Source of the DNA: Plasmodium relictum
Lineage: Eukaryota > Apicomplexa > Aconoidasida > Haemosporida > Plasmodiidae
Reading direction: 5' to 3'
DNA: 64,000 nt
NCBI RefSeq assembly: GCF_900005765.1
Contig: NC_041691.1
Location: 1 to 64,000, forward strand
The notes under the pieces are model-generated. The model was not told the DNA's origin. It was given only the letters and a program-made list of their open reading frames with translations, and ran no database searches. Shown piece after piece: positions 34,767-45,598 of this stretch. The number at the start of each line of letters is the position of its first letter. The stretch's first letter is position 1. A program made the translations under genes and the position numbers.

Positions 34767-36402
34767 TATACAAGTTAAAAATTTTTTGGTGTATTTCTTC
34801 ACCACCTCAAAGATAGTTTTTTTTTTCCCTCCTACAAAAATTATTTCAATTAAATTAATTTTATTATTTATCTAAAATTTTGTCTTATGCTTAATATATT
34901 TATAAATGAAACTATAGATATATACCTTTAATTTTTATATTTTTTGAATAATTATAATTTTGTTAAATAGATAAAATTTTAAAATTTATTTTTAATTATT
35001 TTTTGATCTATATGTAAAATACATTTAAAAAAATTAAAAAAATAATTTGCATAATTAAATTTTCATTTCCTCTTTAATATAAATATAATTTGAACAATAG
35101 TTTTTATTTACGAAATGCATGCTTTTATAATTATTAAAAAGTTTTATATTCCTTTCTTTTTAATAAATTATTTATTTAGTTTAATTTTCAAATTTGTCGA
35201 CTCAATTTTTTTTATGTAATTTTTTTTTTTTTTTTCAATAAATGTTAACTTTTTATAACTTTAAATATATATATTTTTTCTTTTTATTATAATAATGTAT
35301 TGATTTATTCTTCACTATTTTGTATTATTTTGAGTAAAGACAGAAAATGTCTATTTTTTTCTAGCGCTCTTAAAAAAAAAAAAAATTTATTACATTTTTA
35401 AGTGTTCCAATATTTGTTTGTAGGTAACAAAAAAAAAAAAAAAAATTACAAAAACAATTATGATATAAAATAAATTTAAATGCGCATTTATTATATTAAT
35501 ACTTTAATAAAAAACTATAAAAAAGAAATTAATTTCTTTTCTAAATTTTTAGTACATGAGAAGAAACTAATATTTCAATAAATACAAAAACATTAACACA
35601 TTTATTTAAAAGAAAATATTAATTCTTCTGTACTATTCTAAAATTTGTTTCTATTTTATTATATTTTTTTTTTCTGTTATTTTTTTTTTTTTTTTTTTTT
35701 GCTTTTAATTCTCTCATTTTTTTTTCTTATACGTTTTTCTAATTTTTTTTAAATTTAAATGCTTCATATTTATTTTAATAAACTTTTATATATTTCTAAA
35801 AGAATATTTTTTTCATTATTTTAGATTACACTCTTGATAAATCTTTTATTTTTTTTCATACTCTTCGCCTTAAATTTTCTATTTTTATGTATTCTTTTTC
35901 ATTATCTCTACATTTATAACATCTTTTATATTTATATATCTGTATTATTAATATTTTTTTAATTTTTCTTATTTCTTTCATTTTATAATTTAAATCTAAA
36001 AAATCAAAGAATAACATATTATTTACATATTTTTGTACTTTATCTTTGATTTCCATTATTTTTTAAAAGTAAACGTTCAATAATCTTAAGTAAAAGGGAA
36101 CTCAACATTTTCCTTACAACATTTTTCATGACTCTGAAATTCATACTATCGAATATGAACTTTTAATCTACCTCAAAATAATCATTATAAATTATCTCTT
36201 TCTTTTTGTTTCTGTATATACTTAAAGTGATTTACAATTGTGCTATATATGAATAATTCAAAAAAAAAATTCTTAATTCTTTTATAAATTTTCATAATCA
36301 TAAAATATCAATAATATTTTCAATCATATTTTTATTATTAAATTATTTTAAATATTTAATAATTTTCATTATGTATTATACATTAATTTTTCCAATTTTT
36401 AT
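34767..36402. other. Convergent intergenic region
   Basis: It lies between the GPN1-type gene (+) and the NEK-like kinase (-). Mostly T-rich, with runs at 35220-35235 and 35682-35700. One short minus ORF (35856-36056) is listed separately. Confidence 0.5.
35856..36056 (-). CDS. Possible small protein of 66 residues
   Basis: An ATG-initiated frame encodes a basic, Lys/Ile/Tyr-rich protein with a CYKC pair and a central basic helix (NYKMKEIRKIKKILIIQIYK). It has no signal peptide. Residue use resembles real Plasmodium proteins more than a T-run shadow, and it does not overlap another gene. It could be the exon of a slightly longer spliced gene. I recognise no family, and chance remains possible. 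Confidence 0.3.
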   Translation of the reverse strand: MEIKDKVQKYVNNMLFFDFLDLNYKMKEIRKIKKILIIQIYKYKRCYKCRDNEKEYIKIENLRRRV

Positions 36403-37290
36403 TTACGTAGCTATACATTCTATTCTATTTGAAATTTCTAAATTTATATTTTCACATTTGTTTAAATTATAGTTAATAATTGCTTCTAATCTTTCTAATG
36501 TATTTACAGATAGTAACTTTGAAATAATATTAACTAGTTTTTTTGAATAAAATGATGAAATACTTTTAACAATATAATTTTTATAATTTTTATCTTCAAA
36601 TAATGAAATCATTTCACTCATATTTTTTGCTGAAAATGGTGAAGACAATGTAGCTAATTCAAATAATATACAACCTACTTGAAATAAATCACTCAATTTA
36701 TTTGTTCTTCTAAATTTTATTGATTCATAACTTAAAAAATTTAAAGTTCCTAAGTTTTTATTTGTTCCTATTTGTGAAATACCAAAATCTCCTATTTTTA
36801 TTTTATCATCTTTAATAAAAATATTTGTACTCTTTAAATCACCATGTATTATTCCATTTTTATGAATTGAACTTAATCCATTTAAAATTTGATTTAAAAT
36901 ATTAAAAATTTCACTTTCCGTATAAATTTCATTGTTCATCTTTCTTCTTAAAATATCTGAATGTAAATCACCTTGGCTACAGAATTCTAATATGAAAGAT
37001 ATTGAATCATTTTGTCTAATAAAATCAATAATTTTAACAACATTCTCACAATTTTCTAACTTCTTCATTATGTAAAGTTCGTTCATATATTTACTTAAAT
37101 CATTTTCACTGATACCATATATATCATACACTTTTGATATAAAAACTTCATCTGTTTTTACTGATTTTATTACATGTATTTCACTATTTGATGTTAATAT
37201 ATCTAAAACTGTTTCAAATGTATACCCGTAGTCAGTGTATAAGTTGTATTTTTCAACTGAATTAATTGATGGTAATAATAATGATAGCAT
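36403..37290 (-). CDS. Divergent NEK-like protein kinase
   Basis: The predicted 295-residue protein is nearly all kinase domain. The start is placed at the ATG at 37290 (MLSLLLPSINSVEKYN), because upstream codons of the open frame only read through a 64-base A run as polyphenylalanine. Visible: the ATP-anchoring Lys53 (VFISK), alphaC Glu71, DFG at 168-170, and the NEK-like HGDLKSTNIFI at 149-159. Odd: the catalytic loop has HGD instead of HRD, the Gly-rich loop (GxGxxG) is not recognisable, and APE is replaced by SYE (187-189). Position next to the GPN1 gene matches my memory of P. falciparum NEK3 at the left end of chromosome 12, but orthology should be tested. Catalytic Asp and Lys are retained, so activity is possible. 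Confidence 0.75.
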   Translation of the reverse strand: MLSLLLPSINSVEKYNLYTDYGYTFETVLDILTSNSEIHVIKSVKTDEVFISKVYDIYGISENDLSKYMNELYIMKKLENCENVVKIIDFIRQNDSISFILEFCSQGDLHSDILRRKMNNEIYTESEIFNILNQILNGLSSIHKNGIIHGDLKSTNIFIKDDKIKIGDFGISQIGTNKNLGTLNFLSYESIKFRRTNKLSDLFQVGCILFELATLSSPFSAKNMSEMISLFEDKNYKNYIVKSISSFYSKKLVNIISKLLSVNTLERLEAIINYNLNKCENINLEISNRIECIAT

Positions 37291-37341
37291 TTTAATAAAA
37301 CAAATAACGGAAAAAAAAATAAGAAAATATAACAAAGCAAG

Positions 37342-37406
<65 letters not shown>

Positions 37407-38709
37407 CAAAAAAAAAAAAATAAAACAAACAAAAAAAAAAAAAAAATTTATAGGAATAGATAAGTTTAACAAAAACAAATTTATTATTTTAAAGATACTT
37501 CCTTTTATTATTTTTAAATGTCTTACAAGATTTAATAAAAGAAAACAAGAATTAATTTTCCGCAAAAATAATATATTATAATGAAATATTACTAAAATAT
37601 TTTTTTAATATAAAATTTGAAACAAAAGCAAATACTAATTTAAGAGTTAATAACTTAATACAAAAAAACTTTAATATTTTAATTTAATTTATAAATAAAA
37701 AAAAAAAAAAAAATAATAAAATTAAAATTAGAATTTATGAAATGAAATGAAACAAATCGGAATGTTAAAACAATTGTCTTATCCAATAATTAATTCCTTA
37801 TCTACAAAAAGTGAGAAATTAATAATTTTATTTTATTTACTGCACACTTGTCTATAAAATGAAAATTTTATATGAATATTTAATTCGTTTACTTTCTTTT
37901 AATAATAAATAATAATAATTACAACCTCATAATTTTCTATTTTTAAATTTAAAAATATATATTGAGCATTTAATTGTATTTATAAAACTTTAAATCCTCT
38001 CTTTTTAAAATGAGTCTTTTAATTGTGAAATCTTGCATATTTTTCTTTTTTTTTTTTTAATAAAAAAATATGTATTTCTAATAAGAATCATATATATTCT
38101 CTATGCACAAAAAAATTTCAAAAAAGTATAATGATATATTTAATAAATAAAATTTCCATCGAAAAAAAAAATATAATATTTTAATAATATTATATAAAAA
38201 AAAAACTTAATATGTTACCATAAAATATTACTAATAATATATGCATAACTTAATATAATAAAAATTTAATTAAAAAAAATTTAACACTTAATAATTTGAT
38301 ATTTAAATTCTAGAAAATTCTGGAAATATAAAGACATATCACAGCAGAAAATATTAAAATGGAAGCTTCAATTAAAAGTAAAAAGCACAGAAAATAAAAA
38401 TTAATTAATTTCATTATTCAATTAATAGGAATTATGTTTCTTTTAAAACATTAAAATCCTTTTTTAATTATACTAAAGCCTTTGCTCTCTTCTCTAACAA
38501 TAAATTCTTGAATTTATTTATTTTTTTTTTTTTTATAGTGATATCCTATTTTAAACTGACTATTTAATACCTCCAAATATACATACATCTATTAATCATT
38601 GATGGGATTTTTTTAACATAGGACAATCTATTTATGATACAAATGTTTTTACATTTAATTTTTTATTTCATAATTTAAACCAGATAGGCATCCCTTTTCA
38701 TTAAGACTT
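37291..38709. other. Intergenic region with a 64-base A run
   Basis: Upstream of the NEK-like gene is an uninterrupted A run at 37342-37405, the longest homopolymer seen in the window. Its length may be an assembly estimate. ORFs through it on both strands (poly-Lys, poly-Phe) are artefacts. No other gene is supported. Confidence 0.6.
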
Positions 38710-39354
38710 TCACCATTTTAATGTGTAGTATTCATCAATATATCTTTCTTTTTCTCCATATTTTTCTTCTAATTTTTTTTTTTTTATCATAAATTTCCCA
38801 TATATTTCTGGATTCAATATTATTCCATTTAATAGAAAAAACAAATTAATTTCTTCAATATCTTAGACAAGACATAGGTTTTTTTTTTCATTTTTCTTTG
38901 AAAATGATTTCAATAGTTTTTTAAACTTTCTAGTATAATATATTGAAAAAATATTAAATATTGTTGAAAGCAAACAAAACGCAATAACTAAACTAAAAAT
39001 AGAATAAGAATAATAATAATCCACTTTTTTTATATGTGTATAATGAAGATTACCTATTGCTAACTTATATATATAATAACAACAAAAAAAAGAAATTAAA
39101 AAATCTAGCATACTACTAAAAAATATTACGCCTATATATACATCAGCATGCACCAAAGATGGTTTCCCTGATATTACTCCAAAATATCCAAAAAACATGA
39201 AAAGTAAAATCAAAATAGTTGAAAAACAAAATACTAAAATATTAAATATAAATAATAATGCTTTAAAAAAACCTAAAAATAAAGAGACTGTATAAAATAT
39301 TATAGCTTTCCTTCTTAAAAATATATATAAATCATCATTCTGAATGCAATTCAT
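38710..39354 (-). CDS. Small four-TM membrane protein, with in-frame stop before a coding-like tail
   Basis: From the ATG at 39354 the frame encodes 163 residues up to TAA at 38863-38865, with four hydrophobic segments (about 17-40, 41-60, 78-98, 122-145) and a basic C terminus. It is probably a conserved Plasmodium integral membrane protein, function unknown. After the TAA the same frame stays open for exactly 50 codons to a TGA at 38710-38712 and looks like real protein (DIEEINLFFLLNGIILNPEI, then a charged helix). No intron of usable length removes the stop in phase, and changing the adjacent A run by one base does not restore the frame. So either the protein is shortened by a nonsense change, the stop is read through, the base call is wrong, or the tail is coincidental. 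The annotated end includes the tail. Confidence 0.6.
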
Positions 39355-41031
39355 TTTCCCTATTTATTCATATGAAAAAAAAAAATTTTATTTTTTTTTT
39401 AATTTTGATCTCAACCTTTTTTTAATTTATGTTGGTTTTTATATAAATTTATAAAGAAAGGATTTACATTAAAAAATGTATTTTCATAATTATAAAAGAA
39501 ATTTTGAAAAATATTTAAATATTATTACATATTTTTAATAATAAATGAACTTATTTACTTCAAGTAAAAATAAATAAAAAAAGCTATATTTAATATAAAA
39601 AAAAAAAATAAATAAAATAAGGTTAATGCTCATTGATAAACAATAGTAAGCAATACAATCTTTCAAAATTTAATACCAATTAATTATAAAAATTTGAATG
39701 TCAAATTTTCTTTTTTTGACACAAGTTTTTCTATATTTTTTTTTTTTTTTTTTTCATATATTATGAAACACTTCATGTAACTTTTGTAGAATTAATCTAA
39801 TTAATTTTTTCGTAATTTTACTTAAGATATAAATTATTTTAAAGAAACATAAAAAATTAAATTAATACATATACTTTATTATTTGTTCATCCATATTATA
39901 AAAAAGCCTCTCATAAAATAGTAACTGTTGCGCGTTTCTGCCAATTTTTCTATAAAAAAAAAAAAAAAATTAATTTATTTAAATGAAATAAATATAAATA
40001 AAATTTGCATTTCCTCAAAAATTATGTCATTATTTCAATGAAATGATTTATTGTATTCTCATTGGTAAATTCCAATTTTTTTTTTTTTTTATGTAGTCAT
40101 ATATATTTGGTAATTTTTTTGCTAATAAAAAGGGTATTTCTCACTTTTTTTTCTCTTTAAATTTTAAATTTAAAAATAAATTTTGATTATTATAATATTA
40201 AAATAAAAAAAAAAGAAAGTATTATTTAATGATGTTATATATTTTAAAAAAGTATGTTTTTATTTTATTTCTCTAATAATTTATACACATAAGAAAATAT
40301 TGATATTTTCTTCTTTTTTACTTTAATATTTAAAATTGTGTAATACCCAATTAAAATATGTATAATTTTTAAAATTTTAAATAAAAAAAGAAAGTACTAT
40401 ATATGTGTATTCTACCTTTTATATAATTTTATCGTTTTACATCATATTTCAAAATCTTTTAGACAAAAAAAAATATAACAATTACGGAATTGAAAAAATA
40501 TTTTCTTGGAGAATATAGGTTCATAAAAAACAAAATGTTATATTCAATAAGATGAAATTTTTTTTGATGTATTTTAAAAAAAATTTTAATGTACACTTAA
40601 AAAAAAAAAAAGATAGAAAATATTCCATTAAAGAAAAATGTACAATATAAACAACACACACTTTATTATATACATATAAACCCAAAATAATAGTCATATT
40701 GTATATTATATACAACAGCAAATACATTATTATTGCAATTTAAATAAAGATGTTGATATATAAAAGAAAAGAATATTAAAATATTTTATGAAATTATTGG
40801 CAAAACATCTATTTATGCTTATTTATTTTATTTATCTGTGTCTACTTATTTAAATATTTGAATAAACATCTTAGATAAAATCATATTTTTTTTTTCCATT
40901 GCTTTAAGGTTTCAAAGGGTAAAAATCATTTTAAAAAAAATTGTAGAATATTTTTAAAATCTTAAAAATTTTATATATCATTTCAAAAATAACTGTTCAA
41001 TAAATTAACATAAAAAAATATTTATTTAATA
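39355..41031. other. Divergent intergenic region
   Basis: It lies between the membrane-protein gene (-) and the NifS-like gene (+) and presumably holds both promoters. No motif can be named with confidence. The small ORF at 40521-40727 (-) is hydrophobic and T-run driven, so it is not supported. Confidence 0.5.
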
Positions 41032-42998
41032 ATGTGCATGAGAATATTATTTATTTATTCTTTAATTCTTTTAATTTTTGTTTTTGAAATAAATGGCCAA
41101 TTTAAAGAAAAAAGTATATATATTTTATATTTACAAAAAAAAGTTGAATTTTTAAAAAAATATTATGATAGTTATTATTTCGACAGTGAAGAATTAAGTC
41201 TCACACAAGTTTTTCGTTTTAAAAACCACACATATTTAGACTACACTGGTTTAAAAATAATAAAATTCTTTTATATAATTTAAATTTTTAATATAATTCA
41301 TTTTTAAAATTTTTGTTTATATTTAAGGAAGTGGTTTATATCAAGATAAGCAACTAAATGATTTTTATGAAGACATAAAAGTGAATAGATATGGAAACTC
41401 CCATAGTAATAGTCCTTCTGCTATGTTAACAGGTCTACAGTGAATATTTAAAAAAAAAAAAAAATTATGTATAAATATAAAACAATATTGAAAATATTTA
41501 AGTTTTAAAATAAATGAAACACCTTTTTTTTTTTTTTAGAATAAATAATTTTTCCTACCTTATGTAATTTATATATTTTTAATTTTATAATTGTTGTTTC
41601 TATTTTTTAGATAAAAAACTAGCTGCTTCAAGAAATGCTGTGTTAAAGTTTTTTAATACAAATAGTAATGAATACTCTGTAATTTTTACTAGTGGTATTA
41701 ACACATATTATCTAATTTTTATGCACAATGATATAATAAAGTTATCTTTATATATAAATGTTATAAATAAATTCTTAAATATGTATGAAATAAATATTGA
41801 TATATATCTATGATTTTAGTTAATTACATTAAAATTTTTAAAGTTAAGAAATTAATTATTGTTAATGTATTTATAAAAATATAATAAATTTATGACTTAT
41901 AAATTATCAGGTGCTACAGGGGCATTAAAAATGATCGGAGAATATTTTTCATGGGAAAAAGAAAGCTTATATTATTATTTAAGAATTAACCATAATTCTG
42001 TTTTAGGTATTCGAGAATATATAGCTGAGATAGGAGGCTATTTTAAAGCATTAAGTGAAAATGAAATTTCCAAAATATTATATGAAAGAAAAAAAGCTAA
42101 AAAAAAAAATGATATAAATAATCCAACAAATTGCCTATTCGCATTCCCAGCAAAGGATAATTTTGCTGGTGTTTTATATCCACTTGAATGGATAGAAGAT
42201 ATAAAAAAATATGGCTTGGAAGATAAATGTCATTGGTATGTGCTAGCTGATGTAGCAGCATATGTACCGTCTCATAAATTTGATCTATCAAAACATAATT
42301 ATTTAGATTTTGCAGTTGTCTCCTTTTATAAAATATTTGGTTATCCTACAGGTATTGGAGCCTTAATTATTAAAAATAATAGTTCAAGAGTTTTTAAAAA
42401 AATTTATTTTGGTGGAGGAAGTGTTGTAGCAGCTGTATGCGATTTGCGCATATGTAAAAGGCAAGATAAAGATAATTTTTCGCACTATGAAGATGGAACA
42501 CTATCATTTTTAGGCATTAATGCTTTATTATTTGGTTTTGATATATTATCCAAAATATCGTATGATATTATAACCAATCATATTAAAGCTTTATCAGAAT
42601 ATACATACTATGAATTAATAAATATCAAACACTCGAATTTTACAAAAGTAGCTAAAGTTTATCATGCTTATGATTCTCCGGTAGATGGTATTATTGCGTT
42701 TAATTTATTCGATATAAACCAAAAATATATACCTTTTTCTCAAGTTGAATCTATTGCTGCATTTAACAATATTCATTTGCGTGGTGGATGTTTTTGTAAC
42801 TCTGGAGCATGTCAAGATTACTTAAGTCTAAATAATGAAGAAATGATTGAGTCATACAAAGATAAAAACAGTTGTACTGAAAATGGCTCAAGTGACAATA
42901 AACCTTTTGGTGCAATAAGAATTTCATTTGGTTATTTATCTACTTTTAAAGATTCTTTTGTATTCATTCAATTTATAAAAGATAATTTTGTAAAATAA
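41032..42998 (+). CDS. Molybdenum-cofactor-sulfurase-like NifS/aminotransferase class V protein
   Basis: Four exons (41032-41248, 41328-41432, 41611-41694, 41911-42998) join in consistent phase to a 497-residue protein. It matches the N-terminal NifS-like, pyridoxal-phosphate-dependent domain of MOCOS/HMCS proteins: YGNSHSNSPS, VIFTSGATGALK, NHNSVLGIRE, then LADVAAYVP with Asp249, SFYKIFGYPTGIGAL with the PLP Schiff-base Lys276, and RGGCFCNSGACQ with candidate persulfide cysteines 429/431/436. The C-terminal MOSC domain of true Moco sulfurases is absent. The N terminus has a hydrophobic segment (ILFIYSLILLIFVFEI) that could be a signal peptide or anchor, so secretory or organelle routing is possible. 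The substrate is unknown. Cysteine desulfuration is inferred from the family. The 300-N gap follows shortly downstream. Confidence 0.85.
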
Positions 42999-43672
42999 AA
43001 CAAAATACTTCTATAATTTATCTGCATTATATACATATATTTATTTATAATAAGAAATTATACATTTTACATTTTATTGTGTATTTTAGTTAAAAAGAAA
43101 GCTTTACTCTTTATATGATAGAAATACATACTATTTATCATAAATTATATTAATTGTATTTCTTAAGCATTAAATATATTAATTAAATTTTTTTTTTTTT
43201 GATTAATGCTATTTTATAAAAGTTTTATTTTATTATTCCTTCATATTCTATTAATAAAAAGATATTTAAAATAGGAGTTAGTATTTTTGTTTTCTTTACT
43301 TCCTTATTTTACATTTCATTAGCTTACTCTTAGTTTTTCATTTTTATTGAGTATAGAATCTTGTTATGTATAAAAAAATACAATCATAAATAAAATAATA
43401 AATTATATATATATATATAAAATTTACATTTAAATATCTTCAATTAAATGCCTATTTAAATAAACTTATAATAAAAAAATAAAAATTTTTGTTTCATAGT
43501 ATATTTTTCCTTATCAGCTTATTCATATTAAATAGACAAATAAATTATTTTATTACAAAATTTATTAAATTATATATAATTATAAAAAAGAATTTTTTTT
43601 TTTTTTTTTTATCGGTATAAATGAAGATAAACTTAATTAAAATTTGTTAAAAGATCATTGGAGTGAAAATAT
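42720..43672. repeat. First copy of a 953-bp identical duplication flanking the gap
   Basis: It matches 43973-44925 at a constant offset of 1253 bp wherever compared, including an 18-T run and an AT microsatellite. It contains the last 93 codons of the NifS-like gene and its 3' flank. This is the true location of the sequence. Confidence 0.9.
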
Positions 43673-43972
43673 NNNNNNNNNNNNNNNNNNNNNNNNNNNN
43701 NNNNNNNNNNNNNNNNNNNNNNNNNNNNNNNNNNNNNNNNNNNNNNNNNNNNNNNNNNNNNNNNNNNNNNNNNNNNNNNNNNNNNNNNNNNNNNNNNNNN
43801 NNNNNNNNNNNNNNNNNNNNNNNNNNNNNNNNNNNNNNNNNNNNNNNNNNNNNNNNNNNNNNNNNNNNNNNNNNNNNNNNNNNNNNNNNNNNNNNNNNNN
43901 NNNNNNNNNNNNNNNNNNNNNNNNNNNNNNNNNNNNNNNNNNNNNNNNNNNNNNNNNNNNNNNNNNNNNNNN
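43673..43972. other. Assembly gap of 300 N
   Basis: A run of exactly 300 N. The round length suggests a placeholder rather than a measured gap. Since both sides carry the same 953 bp, real missing sequence is doubtful. Confidence 0.98.
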
Positions 43973-44925
43973 CAAAAATATATACCTTTTTCTCAAGTTG
44001 AATCTATTGCTGCATTTAACAATATTCATTTGCGTGGTGGATGTTTTTGTAACTCTGGAGCATGTCAAGATTACTTAAGTCTAAATAATGAAGAAATGAT
44101 TGAGTCATACAAAGATAAAAACAGTTGTACTGAAAATGGCTCAAGTGACAATAAACCTTTTGGTGCAATAAGAATTTCATTTGGTTATTTATCTACTTTT
44201 AAAGATTCTTTTGTATTCATTCAATTTATAAAAGATAATTTTGTAAAATAAAACAAAATACTTCTATAATTTATCTGCATTATATACATATATTTATTTA
44301 TAATAAGAAATTATACATTTTACATTTTATTGTGTATTTTAGTTAAAAAGAAAGCTTTACTCTTTATATGATAGAAATACATACTATTTATCATAAATTA
44401 TATTAATTGTATTTCTTAAGCATTAAATATATTAATTAAATTTTTTTTTTTTTGATTAATGCTATTTTATAAAAGTTTTATTTTATTATTCCTTCATATT
44501 CTATTAATAAAAAGATATTTAAAATAGGAGTTAGTATTTTTGTTTTCTTTACTTCCTTATTTTACATTTCATTAGCTTACTCTTAGTTTTTCATTTTTAT
44601 TGAGTATAGAATCTTGTTATGTATAAAAAAATACAATCATAAATAAAATAATAAATTATATATATATATATAAAATTTACATTTAAATATCTTCAATTAA
44701 ATGCCTATTTAAATAAACTTATAATAAAAAAATAAAAATTTTTGTTTCATAGTATATTTTTCCTTATCAGCTTATTCATATTAAATAGACAAATAAATTA
44801 TTTTATTACAAAATTTATTAAATTATATATAATTATAAAAAAGAATTTTTTTTTTTTTTTTTTATCGGTATAAATGAAGATAAACTTAATTAAAATTTGT
44901 TAAAAGATCATTGGAGTGAAAATAT
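43973..44925. repeat. Second copy of the 953-bp duplication, probable assembly artefact
   Basis: The copy begins inside a codon of the NifS-like gene directly after the gap and ends exactly where the pre-gap contig ends. It therefore looks like an unmerged contig overlap. The apparent coding piece at 44030-44251 is a duplicate of the NifS-like C terminus and should not be counted as a gene. Confidence 0.85.
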
Positions 44926-44962
44926 AATTTTTTTTTTTTTCTTTTTTTCTTATGTAAATAAT

Positions 44963-45598
44963 TCATTTATTATTATTATTATTTTTAAATAAATTATTTA
45001 AAAAAGAAGTCTTTTTTTTTTGTGATAATGTTTTTATATATTCTTTTCCTGCTAAATAACCGTATGCCTCCTTTCTTTTTATTGCTATTTTTTTTTCTTC
45101 AATTCTTTCAATATTATCTGAATTTAAATTTTCTTCTATTTCTTTTTTATTATTTATATTTAAAAGCAAAAATTCTTCCTTTTTTATCTGTTTTGTATCC
45201 ATCAATTTTTTGTTATTCCCTTGTTTAATTTTTTCTAGTGTAAATGTTTCAATAACAGGTGTGTTATTCTTGTTATTTGATCTGTTCCTGGATATTTGTT
45301 CCATTTTTTCATTGTATGTGTTGTAACTATATACATCTTTGAAGTATTTTATTCTACTTTCATGATTTATTTCATTTTCAAAAAAACCTAAATTATTTAA
45401 ACTTTGTTTTTCTAATAAATTATTATCCATTCTACATATGAAATACTGCTTAGAATATTCTCTACAACTAACATGATCATTATTATTTTCTTTCAAACAT
45501 TTTAAATATCTATTTTTGATTGATGTGCACTCATTGTTATGATCTAATGGAAAACTTCCTCTATCCGGCTTTTTAACTAAACTTCTTTTCTTGTCCAT
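44963..45598 (-). CDS. COX19: COX19, cytochrome c oxidase assembly factor, with long C-terminal extension
   Basis: Single exon, 211 residues. The first 75 residues carry the COX19 CHCH domain: RGSFPLDHNNECTSIKNRYL, then twin CX9C pairs Cys24/Cys34 and Cys45/Cys55, then the RMDNNLLEKQSLNNLGF end typical of the family. COX19 acts in the mitochondrial intermembrane space with other CX9C proteins in copper delivery to cytochrome oxidase and is folded by the Mia40/Erv1-type disulfide relay. Yeast and human proteins are about 90-100 residues. Here about 135 extra residues follow, Lys/Asn/Glu-rich with a poly-Asn end, as usual for Plasmodium. The start is certain because the conserved domain begins within 15 residues. 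Confidence 0.9.
   Translation of the reverse strand: MDKKRSLVKKPDRGSFPLDHNNECTSIKNRYLKCLKENNNDHVSCREYSKQYFICRMDNNLLEKQSLNNLGFFENEINHESRIKYFKDVYSYNTYNEKMEQISRNRSNNKNNTPVIETFTLEKIKQGNNKKLMDTKQIKKEEFLLLNINNKKEIEENLNSDNIERIEEKKIAIKRKEAYGYLAGKEYIKTLSQKKKTSFLNNLFKNNNNNK

Noticed and set aside
37203-37565. Poly-Phe and poly-Lys ORFs on both strands upstream of the kinase
   Set aside because: They are translations of the 64-base A run. The kinase start is better placed at 37290.
44030-44251. 73-codon frame identical to the C terminus of the NifS-like protein
   Set aside because: It lies in the second copy of the 953-bp duplication after the N gap, most likely an assembly artefact, and has no own start.
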